Below are positions 8,225 to 15,729 of a stretch of 18,066 bases of DNA, piece by piece. Each line of letters begins with the position of its first letter. Position 1 is the first letter of the stretch. This stretch comes from FEN-1219 sp037445815 (GTDB lineage Bacteria; Pseudomonadota; Gammaproteobacteria; Steroidobacterales; Rariloculaceae), in assembly GCA_037445815.1 (NCBI GenBank), contig JBBIJV010000059.1, positions 1 through 18,066 on the forward strand. The letters run 5' to 3'. Below the pieces are notes generated by a model, which saw nothing but the letters and a program-made list of their open reading frames with translations, ran no database searches and was not told the DNA's origin. The position numbers and the translations under genes were made by a program.

Positions 8225-8917
8225 TCAGCGTGCCGCGAGCGACTCGGGATTCTGATCCAGGCTTTCGGCGCCCGACGTGCCCACCCTCGCGACGAGGTTG
8301 CGCGCGGCGACGTCGGCCACCTGGCGGAACGTCACGGGCCTTTCCTTGACGCCTTCTCGGGCGTAGACGAGCTCGTCCACGCCCTGCCACGCGATTTCTC
8401 CCGTCTGCGCGTCCCAAACCTCGAGATGCAGGCGGATCGTCGCGCGCCACGTATCGAACATGCGAATTCCCGCGATCGCAAGGCGCTTGTCGGAGCTTTG
8501 GTTGAAGTTGCCGAGATTCACCTTCGCAAGATAGCGGACGCCGCTCGCTTCGCCGATCGCGCGCAGCGTATCGCGATCGAGAATGCCCGTGTTCTCGTAG
8601 TCGACGAGAGCCTTGGCATAGTCGCCGGCGAGCCCCGCCCGGTTGATCGCGGACAACATGGCCGGCAGGCCCATCACGCGCGTTCCGTCGAGCTCGACGG
8701 CGAGCGCGGTGCTCAACGACTCGCCGAGGGTTTGCTTGTCCGACTCCTGGCCCGTCGGCGCGGCCGGCGTGAGCACGCCGATACCGCCGTCATCGAGAAC
8801 CAGGACGGCGTCGGGCACACCCGCGTAGGCGAGCTCCGAATGCATCTGGCTCGTCACGGCGCAGCCGCCGAGCGTGAAAGAGACCACGACGACGGAGAAC
8901 GCGGATTTCATCCTCAT
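8225..8917 (-). CDS. Putative lipoprotein, function unknown
   Basis: 230 residues from the ATG at 8917, chosen because GAGG lies seven bases upstream; a second ATG at 8911 lacks a usable site. The N-terminus MRMKSAFSVVVVSFTLGGC is a lipoprotein signal with Cys19 as the acylated residue (lipobox LGGC, slightly off consensus). The body alternates strands and helices: VLVLDDGGIGVL, LGESLSTALAVELDG, LRAIGEASGVRYLAKVNLG, RATIRLHLEVWDAQTGEIAWQG. The last phrase and the overall order recall CsgG/LpoB/TolB-N-like periplasmic lipoproteins, but this is a fold impression, not an identification. It is antisense to the surrounding lipid A genes, converges on the fusion gene with seven bases between, and diverges from the Lab_N gene. 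Outer-membrane anchoring is likely but unproven. Confidence 0.8.
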   Translation of the reverse strand: MRMKSAFSVVVVSFTLGGCAVTSQMHSELAYAGVPDAVLVLDDGGIGVLTPAAPTGQESDKQTLGESLSTALAVELDGTRVMGLPAMLSAINRAGLAGDYAKALVDYENTGILDRDTLRAIGEASGVRYLAKVNLGNFNQSSDKRLAIAGIRMFDTWRATIRLHLEVWDAQTGEIAWQGVDELVYAREGVKERPVTFRQVADVAARNLVARVGTSGAESLDQNPESLAAR

Positions 8918-9071
8918 TTGGCCACCTCGAGCAAGAGACATGTCTTTCGCAACGTATGACGGCTCGAGCGCCGCGAGCCGGTCGCGCGCCCACGCCGACG
9001 GTCCGGCAAGCGGCGGAGTCCCGTAGTCACCGCGTCGGCCCCGGCAACGGACCAGAAGGAGCGCGCCCGCC

Positions 9072-9347
9072 ATGGACATTTCCCTCGATACGCTTTGGAT
9101 CGGCATTGGCTTGTTCGGACAAGCGCTCTTTTCGCTGCGCTTCCTCGTGCAATGGGCGGTCAGCGAGAGAGAGCGACGCAGCGTCATTCCGCCCGCGTTC
9201 TGGCATCTCAGCATCGCAGGCAGCGTGACGTTGCTCGCTTACGCCGTCCATCGCGCCGACCCCGTATTCATCGTCGGACAGCTGACGGGCGTGCTCATCT
9301 ACGCGCGCAACCTCGTGTTCGTGCGGCGCGAGCGGCGGCGCGCATGA
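9072..9347 (+). CDS. Lab_N-domain small membrane protein (lipid A disaccharide synthase N-terminal domain family)
   Basis: 91 residues with AAGGAG ten bases before the ATG. It is nearly all membrane: helices at about 7-27, 44-60 and 66-83. It carries the Lab_N signature: GLFGQALFSLRFLVQWAVSE, then SVIPPAFWHLSIAGS, LLAYAVHRADPV and GQLTGVLIYARNL. Despite the family name it has no LpxB catalytic region. Free-standing Lab_N proteins are common beside family 2 and family 39 glycosyltransferases in lipid A or surface-sugar clusters, as here. Its biochemical role is not settled. A carrier, flippase or membrane anchor for the sugar-lipid intermediate is my inference. Its TGA overlaps the ATG of the next gene (ATGA at 9344-9347), so the two are translationally coupled. 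Confidence 0.9.
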   Translation: MDISLDTLWIGIGLFGQALFSLRFLVQWAVSERERRSVIPPAFWHLSIAGSVTLLAYAVHRADPVFIVGQLTGVLIYARNLVFVRRERRRA

Positions 9348-11062
9348 CGCCGTCGATGCACCCTCGGCCGGTGCTCGGGCGTCTCGCCGAGCGTCACGGC
9401 GCCCTCTTGCTGCTCGCGCTCACGGCGCTCGTGTTGCTGCCGGGAGTCGGGCTCCGTGACCCGTGGCCGTCCGACGAGCCGCGCTTCGCTGTGATCGCGC
9501 GCGACATGCTCGCGTCCGGCGACTGGCTGTTCCCGCGGATCGGCGGTGATCTCTACGCCGACAAACCTCCGGTCTTTTTCTGGCTGCTCGCCGCGAGCAT
9601 CTTCGCGACCGGATCCGTGCGCCTCGGGTTCCTGCTCCCTTCCGTGATCGCGGGCTTCGCGACCGTGGCGCTCGTCTACGACTTGACCCGTCGCCTTTAC
9701 GGCCGCGAGTCGGGGACATGGGCCGGCCTGGTGTTGCTCGCAACGTTTCAGTTCGCACAAGAGTTCAAAGCGGCGCAGATCGACCCGTCGCTCACGGCCC
9801 TAACGACGTTGTCGCTGTACGCGCTGCTGCGGCACTTGCTGCTCGGGCCCGCGTGGGGCTGGTACGCGTTGGGCGGTTTCGCGGCCGGCGTCGGTGTGAT
9901 CACGAAAGGCGTGGGCTTCTTGCCGCTGCTCGTGCTCGCGCCGTACGCGTTGCTCGTGCGACTGCGGTGGCTCGTGCCGGTGCCTGGGGCGGGCTGGAAA
10001 TGGCTGCTGGCTCCACTCGCCGCCGTGGCGGCGGTCTGCATGTGGCTCGTGCCGATGCTGAGCGCGGCGTCCGCGTCCGCCGAGCTCGGCGCTTACCGCA
10101 ATGAAATTCTGCTGGGACAGACCGTGGGGCGGTACGTGGCGGCGCCGGGCCATCTCGAGCCGTGGTGGTATTTCGTCTTGGGCGTCATTCCCTGGGCGTG
10201 GCTGCCTGTCTCGCTGGCGCTGCCGTGGTTGATTCCGGAGTGGCGGCAGGCGCTGCGCGCGCGCGATCCGCGCATCGCGCTGCTTCTCGCCTGGGTCGTG
10301 CTCGTCGTCGCATTCTTTTCGCTGAGCTCCGGCAAACGCGGCGTCTACGTGCTACCGGCCGTGCCGGCGCTCGCCGTCGCGGCCGCGCCGTACGTGCCGG
10401 CATTGCTCGCCCGACGCCTGCTCGCGACGCTCGCGTTCGCGCTCGTGGTCGCGACTTCGGCCGCGGCTGCCGGCGCGGCCGCCTATCTTCGCTGGCGGAT
10501 GCCGGCCGTGCTGGCCACGCGGCTCGACGGGTTCGAGGGCTCCGCCGCCGCGATACCGCTCGTCTTCGCCGTTTTCGGCCTCGTCACGATCGCGGCATGG
10601 CGGCCGCGGCGCGGCCTCGTCGCATTGAGCGCGTTCCTCATCGGCGTTTGGCCGCTGCTCGGCTTTGCCGTCTGGCCGCAGCTCGACGCGGCGCGCTCGG
10701 GGCGTCTCGTCATGGAGCGCGCCTACCGGGCGCTGCCGCGGGACGCCGAGCTCGGGCTCGTGGCGCAGAAAGAGACGCTGCTTCTCCACGCACGCGGACC
10801 GGCGACCAACTTCGGCCATCGCCGCGTCGACGCGGACCAAGAACGCTTCGATGCGGCTCGATGGTTGGCAGCGGATGCGCGCCGCTACCTGATCGTCCGC
10901 GCCGCTGCGCGCGATCCTTGCTTTTCGCAAGCTGCCGCGACGTCGCTCGGCTTCGCGCACTCGATCGAATGGGTGCTCGTGCCGCATTCCGCGGCGGAGC
11001 CCGAGTGCGCGGCCCGTGGACGCGCCGAACGCGCGATCCCGTATCGAGCTCCGCGCCGCTAA
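9344..11062 (+). CDS. ArnT-like family 39 glycosyltransferase (polyprenyl-phosphate sugar to lipid A)
   Basis: 572 residues starting at the ATG overlapping the Lab_N stop. The N-terminus has the ArnT/PMT signature WPSDEPRFAVIARDML (41-56) with catalytic-type Asp44-Glu45 in the first periplasmic loop, followed by GDWLFPRI and YADKPPVFFW (71-80), where Lys74 matches a conserved ArnT lysine. About ten to twelve membrane helices follow, including KGVGFLPLLVLAPYALLVRL, and LSSGKRGVYVLP matches a family-conserved loop. A soluble periplasmic C-terminal domain spans about 450-572. Relatives move a sugar, such as aminoarabinose or galactosamine, from undecaprenyl phosphate to lipid A. The sugar here cannot be read; no aminoarabinose synthesis genes (arnA, arnB, arnD) are in the window. 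It works logically downstream of the glycosyltransferase half of the 6514 fusion. Confidence 0.92.
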   Translation: MTPSMHPRPVLGRLAERHGALLLLALTALVLLPGVGLRDPWPSDEPRFAVIARDMLASGDWLFPRIGGDLYADKPPVFFWLLAASIFATGSVRLGFLLPSVIAGFATVALVYDLTRRLYGRESGTWAGLVLLATFQFAQEFKAAQIDPSLTALTTLSLYALLRHLLLGPAWGWYALGGFAAGVGVITKGVGFLPLLVLAPYALLVRLRWLVPVPGAGWKWLLAPLAAVAAVCMWLVPMLSAASASAELGAYRNEILLGQTVGRYVAAPGHLEPWWYFVLGVIPWAWLPVSLALPWLIPEWRQALRARDPRIALLLAWVVLVVAFFSLSSGKRGVYVLPAVPALAVAAAPYVPALLARRLLATLAFALVVATSAAAAGAAAYLRWRMPAVLATRLDGFEGSAAAIPLVFAVFGLVTIAAWRPRRGLVALSAFLIGVWPLLGFAVWPQLDAARSGRLVMERAYRALPRDAELGLVAQKETLLLHARGPATNFGHRRVDADQERFDAARWLAADARRYLIVRAAARDPCFSQAAATSLGFAHSIEWVLVPHSAAEPECAARGRAERAIPYRAPRR

Positions 11063-11301
11063 CGCACGGCAATGATCACCCGCTCCCAGTTGGCTCGCAG
11101 CTAGAGGGTCGATCCGCATTCTCCTCTGTCCATTGCAGGGAGCGTCGTCGCCGCGGGGCAATTTCAACTCGGTCGGGGTGAAGCATGTGATGTTCCTGCG
11201 GTCTCGGGCCCCATGCGCGTGCGATAACCAGGGGAAACGTTCCTGCGAAGACGGAGCCCGCGAGGCCTTTTCGCGCCGCAGGGTCGATCATTTGTTGTGT
11301 G
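11063..11301. other. Intergenic stretch with no supported gene
   Basis: 239 bases between the glycosyltransferase stop and the ATPase scrap. No reading frame on either strand gave recognisable protein sequence, and no T-run terminator is seen after 11062. Base composition is less biased than in the flanking genes, which fits decayed or non-coding DNA. Confidence 0.5.
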
Positions 11302-11382
11302 ATCTGGTTCGACGGCTATGTCCGCACGTACCTGGAACGCGATCTGCAAGATCTCGCCGCCATCGGTGCGCTACCCGATTTC
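11302..11382 (+). pseudogene. Scrap of a DUF4143/AAA_14-type ATPase
   Basis: In one frame these bases encode 27 residues reading IWFDGYVRTYLERDLQDLAA then IGALPDF. This matches the segment just after the ATPase core in AAA_14/DUF4143 proteins, where the phrase YVRTYLERD(L/V)xxL is characteristic. Nothing before or after in this frame continues the family: no Walker A or B motifs upstream, and the frame runs into the hairpin at 11401. It is a fragment of a once roughly 400-residue gene. Genes of this type are usually mobile and patchily distributed, so this marks a site of past gain and loss. Confidence 0.65.
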
Positions 11383-11400
11383 CCGGCGACCCGACGCCGG

Positions 11401-11438
11401 GCACGCGGGGCGACCTGCATCCAGGTCGCCCCGCGTGC
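11401..11438. repeat. Perfect 17-bp inverted repeat with 4-base loop
   Basis: The left arm GCACGCGGGGCGACCTG (11401-11417), loop CATC, and right arm CAGGTCGCCCCGCGTGC (11422-11438) pair without a mismatch. There is no T-run after it. It lies between the ATPase scrap and the truncated regulator. It could be a REP-like element, the end of a lost mobile element, or a strong intergenic hairpin. Confidence 0.85.
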
Positions 11439-11479
11439 GCCGCGGCGGCACCGTTGGGGCGGCGGCCTCACTTGTGCCG

Positions 11480-11503
11480 GATCACGTATTGCCTGATCAC
11501 GTA
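11480..11503. repeat. Direct repeat GATCACGTA x2, 15-base period
   Basis: GATCACGTA occurs at 11480-11488 and again at 11495-11503, with CCGG at both outer edges. It sits 37-60 bases upstream of the ATG of the propeller regulator, where an operator could lie, but only two copies are present and no binding protein is known. Confidence 0.45.
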
Positions 11504-11539
11504 CCGGATGCAATCGCCTTGGCTGCCGAAGGCGTACGG

Positions 11540-13561
11540 ATGATTGAAGGCAGTCCAACCGCCGGCTTTGCAGTCGTGGAGCTCGCGCGGTGGACCGTGT
11601 GGCCGGGCCTCGTGGTCAGCGACGACGCGCTGTCGCGCTGCATCTACCAGCTCCGCCGACAATTGAGCGAGGTGGGCGGAAGCAGCCGTTACAAGAAATT
11701 CGTGGAGACGCTGCCCAAGCGCGGCTATCGGTTGAGCGTGGCGCCGCGAACGCCGGTGTCGCCGACGGCGGCGACGGCAGCGTCGCGCGCCGCCACAGCG
11801 CGTTTCTCCGTATGGGTCGTTCCCGCGGCTGCGGCAGCGCTGTTGGCCGCGGCAATCGGGGTTTGGTCGCTGAATCGAGCGGACTATTTCTGGAGAGATC
11901 CCCTGGCCGGTGCCGAGCTCGTGCGCTTGACCGACTTCGACGGTACGGAGCAAGACGCCGCGATCTCCCGCGATGGCGCCTTGGTGGCGTTTCTTTCCGA
12001 TCGCGACGGCACGTTCGACGTTTGGCTGCATCGGGTCGATACGGGCGCGTTCGAGAATCTCACGCACGGCGGCGCGTCGGACCTTCGCAATCCCGCGGTG
12101 CGCACGGTGGACTTCACACCCGATGGCTCGGACGTGCTCTTCTGGACTCGTTTCGCGGATTCCTCGGCGAGCTCCGTTGCGATTCGTCGTTGGGCCGTAC
12201 CTTCGGCCGGGGGGCTGCCACGGCCGTACCTCGATGGCGTCGCCGAGGTCGCGTGGTCGTCGGACGGAACACGCATGGTCTACCACACGACGGCGTCCGG
12301 CGATCCGATCTTCGTAACGGAGCCCGATGAGACCGTCGGGCATCAGATCTACGTCGCGCCGCCCGGCTTCCACTGTCACTTCGTGCGCTGGTCTCCCGAC
12401 GACGCGTTCGTTTACTTCGTCTTCGGCAGGCCGCCCGGCGAGACAGACATCTGGCGGATCGCTGCGACGGGAGGCGAGCCCGAACGCATCACCTTTCACG
12501 ATTCCCGCGTGACGTACCCCGTGCTGCTCGACGAGCGGACGTTGCTCTACCTCGCAACGGCCGAGGACGGTTCGGGCCCGTGGCTCTATGGCGTGGACGT
12601 CGGACGACGCGTGCCGCACCGCATCGGCTTCGGGTTGCAGCCGTATGCGTCGCTCGCGGCGAGCGCGGACGGGCGACGACTGGTCGCGACGCTGACGACG
12701 CCGAGAACGAGTCTTTGGCGCGCGCCCATTCTCGACCGGCGGACCCAATCGTCGGATGCCGTCCGCATCGAGCTGCCAGCGTTGGGTGGACATGCGCCGC
12801 GGTTCGCAAGCGACTATCTTCTGTATCTCTCGCCGATCAACGGACTCGACGCCCTGTGGGAGGTCTCCGGGGGATCTGCTCGCGTACTTTGGGACGACCG
12901 ACGACGGCGAGTCGTCGCGGGCCCAGCCGTCGAGCCGGGCGGCCACCGCGTTGCGCTTCCGGCGGTCGTCGGCGACAAGGCGCGGCTGCACGTGTTCGAT
13001 CCCGCCGACTCGACGGCCCGAGTCTTGGCTCCCGAGCTCGACGTGCGCGGGGCCCCGGCGTGGTCGCCGGACGGCCGGTGGATCGCGATTGCCGCAAGCC
13101 GCGGAAGCGGGACGCAGCTCTTCAAGATCCCCGTCGACGGCGACGCGCCGGTTCCGCTGGTCGACGAATATTCGATTGACCCCTCGTGGTCGCCGGACGG
13201 GCGGTTTCTCGTTTATCGCGGTACGGAGGAGGGCCCGAGCTTTCGCTTGAAGGCCGTGACCGAAGCGGGCGAGCGCCACGAGATGCCGAATCTGATCCTG
13301 CCCCGCGGCGCCGACCGCTTCGCGTTGGTGCCCGCCGGCGTGCTATCGGCCGGCATCGGCCTTGTCGTGCTCAAGGGCGAGCTCTTGCGCAAGGACTTCT
13401 GGGTCGTCGATCTCGCAAGCGGAATCGAGCGGCAACTCACCGACCTCGGAGAGGATTTCGTGATCGGCGATTTCGACGTGTCACCGGACGGACGCGAAAT
13501 CGTTTTCGATCGCGTGCGTCAGGAGTCGGACATCGTGCTCATCGAGCTGGCTCGATCGTAG
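11540..13561 (+). CDS. ToxR/CadC-type regulator with TolB-like propeller, winged helix N-terminally truncated
   Basis: 673 residues from the ATG at 11540, which has GAAGG seven bases upstream; the frame is open back to 11318 but those residues look non-coding. Residues 20-66 keep only the second half of a Trans_reg_C winged helix: VWPGLVVSDDALSRCIYQLR, the recognition helix, then FVETLPKRGYRL. The first half, normally about 50 residues of strands and helix 1, is missing. A membrane helix lies at about 91-110 (VWVVPAAAAALLAAAIGVWS). Residues 120-673 form a periplasmic WD40/PD40-like beta-propeller with repeats such as AAISRDGALVAFLSDRDG, VRWSPDDAFVYFVF, PAWSPDGRWIAIAA, DPSWSPDGRFLVYRG and FDVSPDGREIVFDR. 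Complete relatives bind DNA in the cytoplasm and sense in the periplasm. DNA binding here is doubtful. The body shows no stops or frameshifts. Confidence 0.8.
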   Translation: MIEGSPTAGFAVVELARWTVWPGLVVSDDALSRCIYQLRRQLSEVGGSSRYKKFVETLPKRGYRLSVAPRTPVSPTAATAASRAATARFSVWVVPAAAAALLAAAIGVWSLNRADYFWRDPLAGAELVRLTDFDGTEQDAAISRDGALVAFLSDRDGTFDVWLHRVDTGAFENLTHGGASDLRNPAVRTVDFTPDGSDVLFWTRFADSSASSVAIRRWAVPSAGGLPRPYLDGVAEVAWSSDGTRMVYHTTASGDPIFVTEPDETVGHQIYVAPPGFHCHFVRWSPDDAFVYFVFGRPPGETDIWRIAATGGEPERITFHDSRVTYPVLLDERTLLYLATAEDGSGPWLYGVDVGRRVPHRIGFGLQPYASLAASADGRRLVATLTTPRTSLWRAPILDRRTQSSDAVRIELPALGGHAPRFASDYLLYLSPINGLDALWEVSGGSARVLWDDRRRRVVAGPAVEPGGHRVALPAVVGDKARLHVFDPADSTARVLAPELDVRGAPAWSPDGRWIAIAASRGSGTQLFKIPVDGDAPVPLVDEYSIDPSWSPDGRFLVYRGTEEGPSFRLKAVTEAGERHEMPNLILPRGADRFALVPAGVLSAGIGLVVLKGELLRKDFWVVDLASGIERQLTDLGEDFVIGDFDVSPDGREIVFDRVRQESDIVLIELARS

Positions 13562-13576
13562 CGCGCTACGAATTTT
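13556..13576 (+). terminator. Possible intrinsic terminator of the propeller regulator
   Basis: TCGTAGCGCGCTACGA (13556-13571) is a perfect 16-base palindrome that includes the stop codon TAG at 13559-13561 and is followed by ATTTTG. As a hairpin it has a 6-bp stem with a CGCG loop, and the T-run is only four bases, so it is a weak candidate. Confidence 0.4.
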
Positions 13577-13678
13577 GCGTGCGCTCTCGCGTCGGGCGGC
13601 TGCGCGCTTGCCCCGGAAACGGCTCGAGCCGGATCGGGGGACGCACGCCGGCCGCGCACTCGTGGCGAGAGGGGGGCA

Positions 13679-13696
13679 GTGCTCGATCGCGAGCAC
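13679..13696 (-). terminator. Hairpin just past the end of the winged-helix/TPR gene
   Basis: GTGCTCG-ATCG-CGAGCAC forms a perfect 7-bp stem with a 4-base loop, beginning six bases beyond the minus-strand stop at 13703. No T-run follows in the minus direction, so it may only stabilise the transcript end. Confidence 0.35.
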
Positions 13697-13702
13697 CCGT
13701 GA

Positions 13703-15523
13703 TCAGCGCAAGCCGATGTGCTCGAGCAGTGCGTTGAACCGCGGCTCCGCCGCAAGCGGCGCAAACCGCGGATCGACTGCCAACCCGCTCATGCCCGGGT
13801 CGCGCAGCTCGTAGCCGCGCTCGAGAGCGCCGAGTGCGGCAGCGTGATCGCCCAAGCCCACGTGCACCAAAGCGAACGACAGCGGCGAAACGTAGCGCTC
13901 GCGTGCACGCTGCTCGAGCCGAGCCAGCTCCGCGAGCGCGTCGTTGCGGTGGCCCGCGAGCGCGTAGGCATGGCCCAAGCCCCCGCCGTCGTCGGCCCGT
14001 GCGAACGCGTCGATGGCGTCGTCGTAGCGGCCCGTCGCAGCATAGATCGTGGCGAGCCAAGCGAGGCCGAGCGCGTGCGATGGGTCGAGCTCCAAGGTGC
14101 GTTGAATCTGTGCGATACCTTCCTCGGCACGCCCGTTCATCCACAAGGCGCGGCCGAGCGCGATGCCGGTGCCCACCCACAAGGGATCGAGCTCGAAGGC
14201 ACGCCGGCGCGCGTCGAGATTGTCTCCCTGCCGGCCCAAGTTCTCGAAGAGCAGGCCGTACCAGGCGTACGTGGTCGAATAGTTGCCGTTGAGCTCGACG
14301 GCACGGCGAAAGTGCGCTTCGCCTTCGCTCCATTTCCACTCGTGGAACGCCGCGCATGCGCCGAGCGCCGTCCAGCCCTCGACGAGCTCGGGGTCCAGCT
14401 CGAGGGCCCGCAGCGCGGCCGCTCTCATGCGGGGCGTGGCCTCGTCGGGGCTCATCCAGCCGTTGTACCCGAGCGGTCCGTATGCTTCCGCCAGCGCCGC
14501 ATGAGCGCGTGCAAAGGTGGGCTCGATCGCAATCGCGCGCTCGAAGTACTCGAGCGATCGGCGCAGTGCTTGTTCGGTGCGCTGCGCTCAGAAGAAGCGC
14601 CCGCGTAAAAACAGGTCGTAGGCCTCGGGGTCGACGCTGGGCGTTGCCGCGAGCCGCGCCGTTTCCTGCGGCGTGACAACGGCCTCGACTTCGTTCGCCA
14701 CCGAGCGTGCGATCTCGGACTGCATCGCGAAGACGTCGCCGAGCGGTCTCTCGTACTGCGCATTCCACAGGTGCCGATCGCTCGGTGTATGAATGAGCTG
14801 GACCGCGACGCGCACGCGATCGCCGGTTCGCTGAACCGTGCCTTCGATGACCGCGTCGACGCCGAGCTCGTACGCGATCTCCGGCATCGACGCGGAGCTG
14901 CGCTTGTAGCGCATCACGGATTGGCGGGAGATGATCCGCAGCGACCGAATGTTGGCGAGCTGCGAGATCAGCGTGTCGGTCATCCCGTCCGAAAAGTACT
15001 CTTGATCGCGATCGCTCGAGAGATTTTCGAGCGGCAGCACGGCCAGAGAGCCCACCTCGGGGCGCGCACCGGAGCGTTGTGAGAGCAGCAGCACCCCCGC
15101 GGCAACGGCCGGGAGGAGGGCGGCCGACGCCCACAGCCAGCGCGCACGCGGCGCCGACGGGCGTACCGGCGTAGGTGCTGCGACGCCCGCAGCCTGGTCC
15201 GTGCCGAGCTCTCCTATGAACCGATACCCGCGCCGGCCGACGGTCTCGATGTAGCGGGGCTCCTCGGGCGAATCGCCGAGTGCGGCACGCAGCTTGTTCA
15301 CGGCGTTGTTCAGGCCGTTGTCGAACTCGACGACGACGTTGCCAGGCCAGAGCCGCTCGCGAAGCTCTTCGCGCGTCACGACGTCGCCGCGGTGCTCGAT
15401 CAGCGCGATCAGCAGCCGCAGGGGCTTGTCCTGGAGACGCACACGCCGCCCGCCTTTGCGGATCTCGCCGGCTCGCGTGTCGAGCTCGAACGCTCCGAAG
15501 CGGATCTTGCCGGTACCGGGCAT
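13703..15523 (-). pseudogene. Winged-helix/TolB-N/TPR membrane regulator broken by an in-frame TGA
   Basis: The frame runs 606 codons from ATG 15523 to 13703 with a single internal TGA at 14588-14590, after residue 311. Part one has a complete Trans_reg_C winged helix (about 6-104, with VVTREELRERLWPGNVVVEF and YIETVGRRGYRFIGEL), a membrane helix (about 129-147), and a periplasmic TolB-N-like domain (SLAVLPLENLSSDRDQEYFS, DTLISQLANIRSLRIISRQS, DAVIEGTVQR). The TGA follows AYDLFLRGRFF. After it the same frame resumes with AQRTEQALRRSLEYFERAIA and a run of TPR units to the end. Relatives usually have Trp at this point (RGRYFWxxRT), so TGG to TGA is the simplest change. No base is lost and the rest of the TPR region looks intact, so the lesion is recent or an error. 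An ATG at 14455 could restart the TPR part (250 residues). Relatives act as CadC-like regulators. Confidence 0.85.
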
Positions 15524-15561
15524 AAACGGATGGCTGCGGCGCCGCCGGATGACCGCCGGGG

Positions 15562-15567
15562 ATTATA
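15562..15567 (-). promoter_or_regulatory. Candidate -10 box of the winged-helix/TPR gene
   Basis: The minus strand reads TATAAT, an exact consensus -10, 38 bases before the ATG at 15523, in a GC-rich background. A matching -35 was not found at 17 bases (ATGCCC there). Transcription would begin near 15555. Confidence 0.4.
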
Positions 15568-15729
15568 GGCTCGCGCACCCGCCGGGGCATTTTCTCTCCG
15601 TAGCTCAACGGCCTAACGGGCGAGCGCGAATGGAGTGAAAAACAAGCGAAAGGTGATGGACGGCGGCGCCGGCTCGGCCGATGTTCGCGGCGTTTCCGGT
15701 TCCACTCACACCACCGACAGGAGGCTCTC

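Noticed and set aside
14588..14590. TGA as a selenocysteine or reassigned Trp codon
   Set aside because: The family has Trp here, not Cys or Sec, and other genes in the window end with TGA, so reassignment is unlikely.
15596..15650. tRNA-like text TCCGTAGCTCAACGG resembling a D-arm
   Set aside because: No T-arm sequence of the GGTTCGAATCC type and no pairing acceptor stem follow.
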